This document shows, one piece after another, positions 14,418 through 22,702 of a stretch of DNA of 64,000 nucleotides; within the stretch, counting starts at the first letter, position 1, and each line of letters starts with the position of its first letter. The stretch is from NCBI GenBank assembly GCA_026005075.1, contig BPKJ01000003.1, positions 248,001 to 312,000 of the forward strand, written 5' to 3'. The translations under genes were made by a program, and so were the position numbers. The stretch comes from Lysobacteraceae bacterium. GTDB taxonomy: Bacteria; Pseudomonadota; Gammaproteobacteria; Xanthomonadales; Xanthomonadaceae. The notes under the pieces are model-generated. The model was given only the letters and a program-made list of their open reading frames with translations. It was not told the DNA's origin and did no database searches.

Positions 14418-14851
14418 TTCGTTGGCAGATCGTTATCCCTGCTTTAATCGCGTTGGCGATGGTGCCGGTCTGGGTTGGATTGAGCGCAATGTTGATGAGT
14501 TCCGAAGAGATGCTGCCAGGAACGCTTGGTCCACGAACATTCACGTCCTTGGTCGGAGTCGTGTGTTGCGTGCTTGCCTACTTCGCTCGGAGAGTTGCGC
14601 GCATATCAGCAACTGTGTTTGCTTCCATTCTTTTAGTCGTTCTCGGACAAGGCCTGTTTCGTGGTCCAGGTGGCACTTTAGGCGAGAAGCTGAGCCTTCT
14701 TTCGCAGGCAGCTACCATCCTTTGGGAAAACGGAAAAAGTCTAAATGCGGTACTCTTCGTTTGGTCTTCTATGGTCTCTCCGACGCTTGTAGCGCTATCA
14801 TTGGCATTGATGATTTTTCTGCTTGTGAGCACGCGCAAGTCGGCTTCTTAA
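14414..14851 (+). CDS. Putative integral-membrane immunity protein for Rhs tip 2
   Basis: 145-residue protein with about four hydrophobic segments (roughly residues 5-27, 38-58, 63-85 and 118-140). The ATG overlaps the Rhs copy 2 stop as ATGA. No known domain is recognised. Its position directly after a variable tip, the coupled start and the low GC point to an immunity role. An inner-membrane immunity protein would suit a toxin acting on or through the membrane. The role is inferred. Confidence 0.55.
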   Translation: MIRWQIVIPALIALAMVPVWVGLSAMLMSSEEMLPGTLGPRTFTSLVGVVCCVLAYFARRVARISATVFASILLVVLGQGLFRGPGGTLGEKLSLLSQAATILWENGKSLNAVLFVWSSMVSPTLVALSLALMIFLLVSTRKSAS

Positions 14852-14906
14852 ACCGCCAACGGCATACTGAAACGCCACGGTATTCCTGGTGGCTCCTTCC
14901 CCATGA

Positions 14907-15077
14907 GGGCACCTCGAAAAACCTCCCCATCCCTTGCGGTGGGCGGCACAATGCGGCCTCTCGCCTGATGCCCCTGCGAGTCGCATAAGCAAGCGCGGCG
15001 CCCTTCGCCCCGATCTGTTTGCCGGCCAGCGCCGGGAGTCCAGGCTGGACCGCCCCGGCGATTCGCTCGAGATATGA
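14907..15077 (+). mobile_element. Remnant of IS5-family element (left end and transposase N-terminus)
   Basis: Starts with the terminal-repeat-like GGGCACCTCGAAAAACC, which pairs with the complement of AGGTGCCC at 20171-20178. A frame reading ASRISKRGALRPDLFAGQRR resembles the N-terminus of the intact-ended IS5-type transposase at 18208 (MSTSRIKPSSFW, later ADLFVQDQRQAKL). It ends at a TGA (15075-15077), after which Rhs core sequence begins. Confidence 0.6.
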
Positions 15078-17312
15078 CCGAGCGACCGGATCGAGTACAC
15101 GCTGGACGCGGCGGGCAACCGGGTGGTGGAGCGGGTTTTCGATCGCACGAACACGCTGCGTCGGCGTTTGGCGCGGCAGTTCGACGCCTTGGGTCGTCTC
15201 GACCGTGCGCGTGATGCGCTGGATGCGAGCGGGCAGCCGCTGGCTGGGGAGGCGCTGGGCGATCCCCAGCAAGGGCGCGTGACTGCGGACTTCGAGTACG
15301 ACGCGAACGGCAACCGGATCGGCGAGGTCGATGGGCGGGGCGTGCGCGGTCGGCAGGTGTACGACCCGCTGAACCGTCTGATTGCCACGATCCAGGACTA
15401 CGGCGGCACGGATCCTGACACGGCCGACGCAACGACGCGCTTTGGCTACGACGCGCTGGACCATCTGCGCACGGTGACCGACCCGAACGGTCTGGTGACG
15501 CGCTACGAGTACGACGGTCTGGGCAATCAGACAGCGCTCATCAGCCCCGACACCGGGATCACCCGCCTCACCCATGACGCAGCGGGCAACGTGCTTGGCC
15601 GGACCGATGCGCGAGGGATCACGGCGCGGCTGGAGTACGACGCCCTCAACCGTCTGCTTGCGGTGCGCTATCCGGATCCTGGGCAAGACCAGCGCTACGA
15701 GTACGACACCGTGGCGGCGGACTGTCCGGCGCATGGGGTTTATGCCAAGGGCCGGCTGACGGGCTTTGCCGATGAATCGGGCAGCACGCGGCTGTGCTAC
15801 GACCCTCGCGGCAGGGTTGTGCGGAAGGTTCAGGTGACGGACAACCGTACCTTGCGGGTGAACTACAGCTACAGCCGGAGCGGTCGGCTGCGGGTGGTGA
15901 AGTACCCGTCGGGTTTGTCGGTGCGGTACCGGTACGATGCGACGGGTCGGGTCAAGCAGGTGGACTGGAGGCCGCGCGGGTCCGGGGACTGGCAACCGCT
16001 GCTGACGCAGGTGGTGTGGCTGCCTTTTGGGCCGGTGGAGGAGCTGCGTTTTCCGCAGCGTACGCAGAGGCGGGAGTTCGATCTGAACTACGGGATTGCG
16101 GCGATCGATGCGGCGGGGGGCTTGAGTCTGGAGTTTGAGCTGGACGTGCAGGGCAACCCGGTTGCGGTGGCCTCGCCGAGGGGAGGGCCGGTGGTGGCGG
16201 AGTACCGTTACGATGCGCTGCAACGGCTGCGGGAGGTGGTGCTGGGTGGGGAGGTGGAGGAGCGTTACCGCTACGACCGCACCGGCAATCTGGTCGAGGG
16301 CATCGTGCGCGGGGTGGGTGGCACGATCGAGGTGGGTGCGCACAACCGGCCGCGTGGTTGGAGGCTGCCGAATGGAAGCGGGCAATGGCGTCACAACGCG
16401 CGGGGCGAGCGGGTGTGGGTGGAAGCGCGCGGCGGAGTGGGCGGGGTGCCGTTGCTGCGCGAGCTGATCGTGCACGATGAATCCGGTCGGCGGCTGGAGA
16501 CGCGGCGCTTGCAGCCGGACTCGGTGCAGAGCCTGATCTGGCTGGATCAGCTGCCGGTTGCGGTGGTGCAGGACGGTGTGGTGCATGCCATCGAGGCCGA
16601 CCATCTGGGCACGCCGAGGCTGGCCAGGGATCTGGCCACGGGAGAGGTGAGCTGGCGCTGGGACTTCTTCGGCAGTGCCTTTGGAGGGCATGCTGCCGAG
16701 AACCGGGGCCTGGACCTCGCCCTGCGGTTTCCCGGGCAGTACCATGACCCGGCGACGGGGCTGCATTACAACTACTTCCGGGACTATGACCCAAGCACCG
16801 GAAGGTATGTGCAGAGTGATCCCATGGGGTTAAAGGCGGGAATTAACACATATGCTTATGTGCGATCAAACCCGCTCTATCTCTTCGATATGTTTGGGCT
16901 AGCTGCTCAGTACCATGGTTTCAATAGAGACGACGAAGATCGGATGCGTGCCGCGAATGAAGAGGCGAGGAAGACTCTTGCCAGTTGCGCCGGTTGCCAA
17001 AATTGTGGGATGAACGGCGAGAGAAAAGAATATTGCATCGACGAATACACGAAGTTCCAGGTGATTTCTATGCTGGATTCAGCCGAATATCGCTATGTTC
17101 CGCCTGGGGCTGGGGCGCATGTCTGCGCGGAGCACAAAGGAAGCAACGTCATCAATATCTATCCGAATGCACTCGGAGGCAATTGTTGCCCGTTGGCTTC
17201 CACCCTAGCGCATGAAGCCGGTCATGCAGTGGGCCTAACGCATCGTCAGATCATGTATTACGAACGTGAGTGCTTTGGATGCGATCGATTCAGTAATCCG
17301 TCGAGGAATTAA
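15078..17312 (+). pseudogene. Rhs orphan copy 3 (5'-truncated core plus metzincin-like tip 3)
   Basis: Rhs sequence begins at RIEYTLDAAGNRV directly after an IS5 remnant, without signal peptide or native start; the first in-frame candidate is GTG 15123. The frame is open for more than 700 codons and shows the ancestral state of the sites broken in copy 1. It lacks 38 residues (114 bp) relative to copies 1 and 2, between RTGN and LVEG. After the boundary NTYAYVRSNPLYLFDMFGL, a tip of about 134 residues contains HEAGHAVGLTH (codons 17211-17243), a full HExxHxxGxxH zinc-protease signature, and many cysteines. The stop TAA overlaps the next ATG. Confidence 0.8.
16906..17312 (+). other. Rhs tip 3: putative metzincin-like metalloprotease toxin domain
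   Basis: Unique low-GC C-terminal domain of copy 3. Three histidines and the Glu of HExxHxxGxxH are all present. Paired cysteines (CAGCQNCG, NCCP, ECFGC) suggest disulfides or a zinc cluster. In metzincins the three His bind zinc and the Glu activates water. A Met-turn is not clearly visible, though a Met lies four residues past the last His. Protease toxin activity is inferred. Confidence 0.6.
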
Positions 17313-17779
17313 TGAAAACGATTGCCTTGTGGCTTCTCTTGTCTCCATCGAGCTTTGCCTACGCAGGCGTTATGTGTGAGATCGCGCACCGCGATCACGA
17401 GTGGGTTGGTCATTCGCATTCCGATATTATCGCCGCGGTTCGCGAGTTGCAGGATGCATCTGTGCCTGTTATAGAGAGAGGTCTGCGCCTTTATGGGGAG
17501 CCGGATCGTCGCTCTCGATTGGGTGAAGTCGTCCGGGCGGCATGGGTATTCGAGGCAAATCGCGACCTGGAGACGATTGGCTGCGATGGAACCTCGAGTA
17601 GGGAGCGGCAGTGGGAATTTACCATTGTTGAAGTCGAATGGAATGCAGGAAAATTGTTGGGCTGCAAGGTTTATCGTAAAGCCTTTGTCAACGATGGCGC
17701 GAAACCCGATCCCTTTTGGGATGTTTCTCCTTTCGATACATCGACGACTTGTGAGCAATTCCTCAGCAGGAGCGGTTGA
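17312..17779 (+). CDS. Putative secreted immunity protein for Rhs tip 3
   Basis: 155 residues with a Sec signal peptide (MKTIALWLLLSPSSFAYAG, cleavage near AYA-G) and four cysteines in the mature part. The ATG overlaps the Rhs copy 3 stop as TAATG. No known domain is recognised. A soluble periplasmic protein partnered with a metalloprotease-like tip could be a protease inhibitor, but this rests only on position and targeting. Confidence 0.55.
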   Translation: MKTIALWLLLSPSSFAYAGVMCEIAHRDHEWVGHSHSDIIAAVRELQDASVPVIERGLRLYGEPDRRSRLGEVVRAAWVFEANRDLETIGCDGTSSRERQWEFTIVEVEWNAGKLLGCKVYRKAFVNDGAKPDPFWDVSPFDTSTTCEQFLSRSG

Positions 17780-17868
17780 GGTGTTCAATCGGTGTCGGGT
17801 ATTTTTACGTCTCGCTGTAATGACCCTAGTGATTTCCTGCTCAGGTGTTACCTTGAAGAGGAGCATCC

Positions 17869-18164
17869 ATGAGCATCGTGATGGAAGAAGAGATCAAGCG
17901 TTGGACGGCCCGGCGGAAGTCGGCGTTGGTTCTGGAGATCCTCCAGGGCAAGACCACCGTAGCCGAGGCCAGTCGGCAGTTCGATTTGCCACCCTCCGAG
18001 ATCGAGACCTGGATCGAGGAGGGCAAGCGCGGGCTGGAGAACGCCCTGCGGGCCAAGCCGGAGGACGTGCGTGAGCAGTACGAGCGCCAGCTCAAGGAGC
18101 TGCAGGAAGCGTACGGAGAAGCCATGCTGGAGCTGCGCGCCCGAAAAAAATTGGCGTCCCTGCT
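17869..18164 (+). pseudogene. IS3-family OrfA, 3' part displaced by insertion
   Basis: Starts MSIVMEEEIKRWTARRKSAL and runs through a helix-turn-helix and a coiled-coil stretch typical of this OrfA type. The reading frame enters the IS5 element after KKLASLL and stops within it at 18201. The missing codons are found at 19464-19486, after the inserted element. Confidence 0.8.
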
Positions 18165-19463
18165 GGGCACTTCTCGAAACCCTCCCCCTTGCAGCCCGTG
18201 AGCCGGCATGATGGCGCCCATGAGCACATCGCGCATCAAGCCCTCGTCCTTCTGGCGCTCTCAGCCCGGCGCTGACCTGTTCGTGCAAGACCAACGCCAA
18301 GCCAAGCTCGGCGGCTTCATCGCCAACCTGGCGGCGATGGACGAACTGATCGACTTCGCGGCCATTGCCGCCCGGGTCGACACCGCCTGCCCTCGCGCTG
18401 ACCGTAGCAAAGGCGGGCGCCCGCCGTACCCCACCGAGGTGATGGTGCGGCTGCTGTTCATCCAGTCGCTGTACAACCTCAGCGACGAGGACTGCGAGTA
18501 CCAGGTGCTGGACCGCATGAGCTTCCAGCACTTCTGCCGCCTGGACGGAGCACTGCACATCCCCGATGCGCGCACGCTGTGGAGTTTCAAGCAGCGCCTG
18601 GCCCAAGGCGGTCTGGGCGGCCGCGCCATCTTCGAGGCGGTGAGCCTGCAGTTGCAGCAGCACGGCTACATCCCGCGCGGCGGGCAGATCGTGGATGCCA
18701 GCATCGTGCAGGCACCGCTCACCCAGGCGAACAAGGACGAGCGCCAAGCGCTCAACGAAGGCCGCAGGCCCGAGGGCTGGAATGCCAAGCGGCTGCAGCA
18801 CACCGACCGCGACGCGCGCTGGACCAAGAAGCACGGCAAGAGCTTCTACGGCTACAAGGTGCACGCCAACGCGGACGCGCGCTACAAGCTGATCCGCCGG
18901 GTCGAAGGTCACGCCGGCCAACGCCGACGACGGCCAGACGCTCAAGGAGGTGCTGGACCGCGCCAACACCGGCGCGCGGCTGCTGGCCGACCGGGGCTAC
19001 GACGCGCAGACCAACCGCCAGTTGCTGCAGGCCCACGGGCTGCGCGACGGCATCGCGCGGCGTGCCAAGCCCGGGCAGGAGCGGCGCGTGCGACTGGACG
19101 CGCGCAACAAGGCGATCAACCGCGTCCGCGCCAGAGGCGAACATGTGTTCGCCGGCCTCGAGCAGTTGGGCGGCAAGTGCGTGCGGGCGATGACGCTGGC
19201 GAGAAACGAACTGGCGATCCTGCTGAAGTGCGCGGCGTACAACGCCAAGCGGCTGGTCTGGCTGGTGCGCCATGACCCGTGCGGGTGTGCGCGATGAAGG
19301 GAGAGGTGCGCCCGCAGAGCCTGCAAACGCCGTTTTGCAGGGCCTCGGGTGCCCGCCAAGGCTGCGATGACGGGGCCTGAGCGGCACCGAGAACCCCGAA
19401 CTGAACGACGCGAGCGCCCTCATGCCGGTTCAGCCTTCGGAAATGGGGTTTTGCGAAGTGCCC
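18165..19463 (+). mobile_element. IS5-family insertion sequence with 4-bp target duplication
   Basis: Element of 1299 bp with ends GGGCACTTC and GAAGTGCCC, flanked by TGCT direct repeats at 18161-18164 and 19464-19467. Removing it and one TGCT restores a continuous orfA, which fixes the boundaries well. It carries one transposase gene with a frameshift. Confidence 0.85.
18208..19297 (+). pseudogene. IS5-family transposase, frameshifted
   Basis: N-terminal part (start ATG 18208, 18211 or 18220) has the DUF772-like FAAIAARVDTACPRADRSKG and GRPPYPTEVMVRLLFIQSLY. The catalytic part has QIVDASIV, LADRGYDAQ and the later RARGEHVF. The frame shifts near 18905-18911, where GTCGAAGGTCACG would read in frame as GTCGAAGTCACG; the rest continues in the next frame to 19297. 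One extra G is enough to explain it. Confidence 0.8.
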
Positions 19464-19613
19464 TGCTGGGCAAGGACGAGACCTGATGGTCACGATCCAG
19501 CAGGGACTGCGGGACGAGGGGATCGAAGTGTCGATGGCCAAGCTGTGCCGGTGGTTCGGCCAGCCGCGACGCACGGTGTATTACAAGCCGACCAAGGCGG
19601 CGCCGAAGGCGTA

Positions 19614-20178
19614 AGCGCGAAACCGACGCGAGCTGGACCAGGAAGCACGGCAAGAGCCACTATGGCTACAAGCTCTCGGCCAGTGTGGACGTCAAGCACA
19701 CGTTGATCCGCAAGATCGGGACCGGCACGGCGAGCGAGCACGACAGACCGCACTTCGACGCGGTGCTCGACGCCGGCAACACCGGCAGTGCGGTGTACGC
19801 CGACCGTGGCTACCCGAGCAAGGAGCGTGAGGCGGCGCTGAAGGCGAACGGCTTCAAGCCGATGATCCAGCGCAGGGCGCAGCGCAACCGCGAACGGTCG
19901 CAGCGGCAGCAGGAGCGCAATCGCCGCATCGCCGCCGTGCGCGCGGGTCGAGCACGTGTTCGGATCGATCGCGAAGATGGGCGGCAAGCTGCTGCGCACC
20001 ATCGGCCAGGTGCGGGAAGATGAGGCAAGAGGCGGGGAAAATCCGCGAAACGTGGCGGAAATCACGTTCGAAGAGCGCCACGAGGGGCTGCGCGTCACCA
20101 GAGGATCACCCCGACGCCATCAGCAGATCGGTCTGCCGAGGGCTCTGGGCGCGAGAGCGGGGGTTTTTAGAGGTGCCC
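19614..20178 (+). mobile_element. Remnant of IS5-family element (transposase C-terminus and right end)
   Basis: Encodes the second half of an IS5-type transposase: SWTRKHGKSHYGYKLSASVD, then SAVYADRGYPSKERE. A frameshift follows near 19945-19950, then RVEHVFGSIAKMGGKLLR. It ends with GGGTTTTTAGAGGTGCCC, the complement-type match to the left end at 14907. The N-terminal half is absent here. The ClC gene starts about 75 bp beyond. Confidence 0.7.
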
Positions 20179-20252
20179 CCTCTGGGTGGGCTTGGACCCG
20201 GCCCGTGGGGCGTGCAAGATGGCGGCGGATCGGTTCTCCCCGGCACGCGACC

Positions 20253-21605
20253 TTGGCTTCCCACTCGCTGCAAACGCGGTTTCGCCACTGGCTCGGCAGC
20301 GAGTTCTTCGCCCCGCACGAGTGGCGACGGAGGACGGCGCTGTGGGTGGGCGGGGCGACGGTCGGCCTTGCGGCGGTGGTATTCGCCAAGTCCGCGGACC
20401 TCGCCTTTGCCGCCTTCCATGCCCTGCAGACACGCTGGCCGTGGCTGCCGCTGCTGTGCACGCCCGCCGCCTTCGCCCTGCTGGCCTGGCTTACCGAGGG
20501 CGCGCTGCGTGCCACGCGCGGCAGCGGCATTCCGCAGGTGATCGCCGCGCTGTCGGTGGAGGACGGCGGTTTCCGCCAGCGCATGCTCGCCTTGCCGGTG
20601 GCGCTGGGCAAGATGGCGCTGACCCTGTTCGCCCTGCTCGGTGGGGCCTCGGTGGGGCGCGAGGGGCCGACGGTGCATGTCGGCGGCGGGCTGATGCTGT
20701 GGATCGGGCAGCGCTTCGGCTTCCATGACCCGCGGGTGCTGTCGAGGTTCGTGCTCGCGGGAGGCGGGGCCGGGGTCGCCGCGGCCTTCAATACGCCGCT
20801 TGCCGGGGTGGTGTTCGCGATCGAGGAGCTGGCCGGCAGCTTCGAGCACCGGTTCAGCGGCATCCTCCTCACCGCGGTGATCGTGGCCGGCGTGGTGGCC
20901 CTCGGTCTGCTCGGCAACTACACCTACTTCGGCCAGGTCCAGGGCCACCTCCCGCTGGGCTGGGAATGGCTCGCGCTGCTCGTCTGTGCCGGGGTGTGCG
21001 GGGTGCTGGGCGGTGTGTTCGCCCGTGCGGTATTGCTTTCTGGTCCCACGCTGGGCCGGCTGGCCGGCTGGCGGGCCCGGCATCCGGTGCGCTTCGCGGC
21101 CCTGTGCGGAATGGGACTTGCGGTGCTGGGCGTGCTCAGCGGCGGCGTGCTGTTCGGGACCGGCTACGAGCAGGCCCACCAGCTTGCCCAGGGCGGCGAG
21201 ATCACTCCTGCCTTCGCGGCCGGCAAGCTGGCTGCCAACGTGCTCTCGTATTGGGCGGGCATCCCGGGTGGGCTGTTCGCCCCCTCGCTTGCGGTGGGGG
21301 CAGGGCTCGGCCATCAGCTGGCCAGCTGGTTCCCGGGCGTGCCCGGTCCGGTGATGGTGCTGCTGGGCATGGCCGGATTCCTCGCCGGGGTCACCCAGGC
21401 GCCGCTCACGGCGGCGGTGATCTCGCTGGAGCTGACCGCCAACCGCGGCCTCGCCATCCCGATCATGGCCTGCTGCCTGCTGGCCAGGGCGGCGGCCGGG
21501 CTGGTCTGTCCGCAGCCGCTGTACCGCGCACTTGCCCAGCGCCTGGTCGAGGCCGATGCCGGCCCGGCACCGGCTCAGGAAGCCTCACCGAACAGGTCGG
21601 GTTGA
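20253..21605 (+). CDS. ClC-family chloride channel / Cl-/H+ antiporter
   Basis: Inner-membrane ClC protein of about 450 residues with many hydrophobic segments. The family's ion-path motifs are present: GSGIPQ, GREGPT (gating Glu) and GGLFAPSLAVGAG. A Glu pair in FAIEELAGSF corresponds to the proton-path glutamate of the E. coli antiporter, so exchange rather than a passive channel is likely. No in-frame ATG exists near the start: TTG 20253 and GTG 20205 are the options, neither with a good SD. The IS5 remnant ends just upstream, so the native start may be gone. The last 31 bp overlap the convergent dinB. Confidence 0.85.
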   Translation: MASHSLQTRFRHWLGSEFFAPHEWRRRTALWVGGATVGLAAVVFAKSADLAFAAFHALQTRWPWLPLLCTPAAFALLAWLTEGALRATRGSGIPQVIAALSVEDGGFRQRMLALPVALGKMALTLFALLGGASVGREGPTVHVGGGLMLWIGQRFGFHDPRVLSRFVLAGGGAGVAAAFNTPLAGVVFAIEELAGSFEHRFSGILLTAVIVAGVVALGLLGNYTYFGQVQGHLPLGWEWLALLVCAGVCGVLGGVFARAVLLSGPTLGRLAGWRARHPVRFAALCGMGLAVLGVLSGGVLFGTGYEQAHQLAQGGEITPAFAAGKLAANVLSYWAGIPGGLFAPSLAVGAGLGHQLASWFPGVPGPVMVLLGMAGFLAGVTQAPLTAAVISLELTANRGLAIPIMACCLLARAAAGLVCPQPLYRALAQRLVEADAGPAPAQEASPNRSG

Positions 21606-22648
21606 GCGGGCGGCGCGCTCGCCGCGTCATCGAAGTGGCTCAGCCCGACGCCGACCAGGCGGTAGCGGGTGGATGCGGGCAGGTTCACCCGGCGGCGCAG
21701 CTCCAGTGCGGTGCGGGCGAGCGCCGCGGCGCTGTCCGGAGGATGGATGGGGGTCGTGCTGCGGGTCAGGATGCGGAAGTCGGCGGTCTTGAGCTTGAGC
21801 ACCACCGTGCGGCCGATCCGGCGCTCGCGCAGCTGCCGCTCCCAGACCCGGTGCGCGAGCTGCTCGATGGCCGCGGAGGTGGCTTCCAGCGGCCGGTCCC
21901 GGTCGAAGGTGTCTTCCGCGGAGAGCGATCGGCTGGGGCCTTGGGGGCGCACCGGATGCTCGTCGATGCCGCGTGCGAGCTCGTGGAGGCGTTCACCGAA
22001 ACGGCCGAACGCGGCGGTCAGGGTCGCCGAAGGCAGCGCGAGCAGGTCGCCCACGACCTCGACTCCCATGGCCGCAAGCCGTGCATGGGTGACCTTGCCC
22101 ACGCCCGGAAGCCGGTCCACAGGCAGCGGCGCGAGAAACGCGGCGACCCGCTGCGGCGGAATCACGAACAGCCCGTCCGGCTTGCGCCAGTCCGAGGCGA
22201 TCTTGGCGAGGAACTTGTTGGGCGCAACGCCCGCGGAGGCGGTCAGTCCGGTGCGTTCCAGGATCTCGGCACGCAGGGCGCGGGCGATGGCGGTGGCGGT
22301 GCCGAGCGCAACCCTCGGCCGGGTCACGTCGAGGTAGGCCTCGTCCAGCGACAGCGGCTCGATCAGCTCGGTGTAGCGGGCGAGGATGGCATGGACCTCG
22401 CGCGAGGCCTCGCGGTAGCGGGCAAAGTCCGGCGGGACGAACACCGCATCGGGGCAGAGCCGCTCGGCGCGCAGCGCGGGCATGGCCGAGCGGATGCCGT
22501 AGCGGCGCGCCTCGTACGAGGCGGCGCACACCACCGAGCGCGGTCCCCTCCAGGCCACCACCACCGGGCGACCGCGCAGGCTGGGGTCGTCCCTCTGCTC
22601 GACCGAGGCATAGAAGGCGTCGAGGTCGATGTGGATGATCTTGCGCAT
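21575..22648 (-). CDS. dinB: DNA polymerase IV (Y-family translesion polymerase)
   Basis: 357 residues. The N-terminus IIHIDLDAFYASVEQRDDP has the first metal-binding Asp and the steric-gate aromatic, and SLDEAYLDVT holds the second acidic pair. A helix-hairpin-helix follows (PVDRLPGVGKVTHARLAAM), then the little-finger domain. The C-terminal QPDLFGE matches a beta-clamp-binding motif. Low-fidelity lesion bypass and SOS involvement are known for the family; no clear LexA box was seen upstream. ATG 22648 is the family start. Confidence 0.95.
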   Translation of the reverse strand: MRKIIHIDLDAFYASVEQRDDPSLRGRPVVVAWRGPRSVVCAASYEARRYGIRSAMPALRAERLCPDAVFVPPDFARYREASREVHAILARYTELIEPLSLDEAYLDVTRPRVALGTATAIARALRAEILERTGLTASAGVAPNKFLAKIASDWRKPDGLFVIPPQRVAAFLAPLPVDRLPGVGKVTHARLAAMGVEVVGDLLALPSATLTAAFGRFGERLHELARGIDEHPVRPQGPSRSLSAEDTFDRDRPLEATSAAIEQLAHRVWERQLRERRIGRTVVLKLKTADFRILTRSTTPIHPPDSAAALARTALELRRRVNLPASTRYRLVGVGLSHFDDAASAPPAQPDLFGEAS

Positions 22649-22702
22649 GCCGTCCGGGCGGGGGTGCGGCAGGCATGGTAGCGCCGCCCGGCCGGGAGTG
22701 GA

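Larger units (their letters stand above)
17816..19613 (+). mobile_element. IS3-family element, interrupted by an IS5-family element and 3'-truncated
   Basis: OrfA (from 17869) reads into an A7 slippery run (18143-18149), and its end is displaced by the insertion at 18165-19463. Beyond it the last orfA codons (GKDET, stop 19484-19486) and the start of orfB (MVTIQQGLRDEGIEVSMAKL, from 19486) continue. OrfB is cut at about 19613, where another IS5 remnant begins. The left end near TGTAATGACCC at 17816 is a guess. Confidence 0.75.

Noticed and set aside
8940-16800. Repeated blocks considered as a CRISPR array
   Set aside because: The repeats are kilobase-scale coding copies of the Rhs core, with no short regular repeats and no cas genes.
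5617-17312. Rhs genes as type VI secretion effectors
   Set aside because: No vgrG, hcp, PAAR or tss genes in the window, and the full copy starts with a Sec signal peptide.
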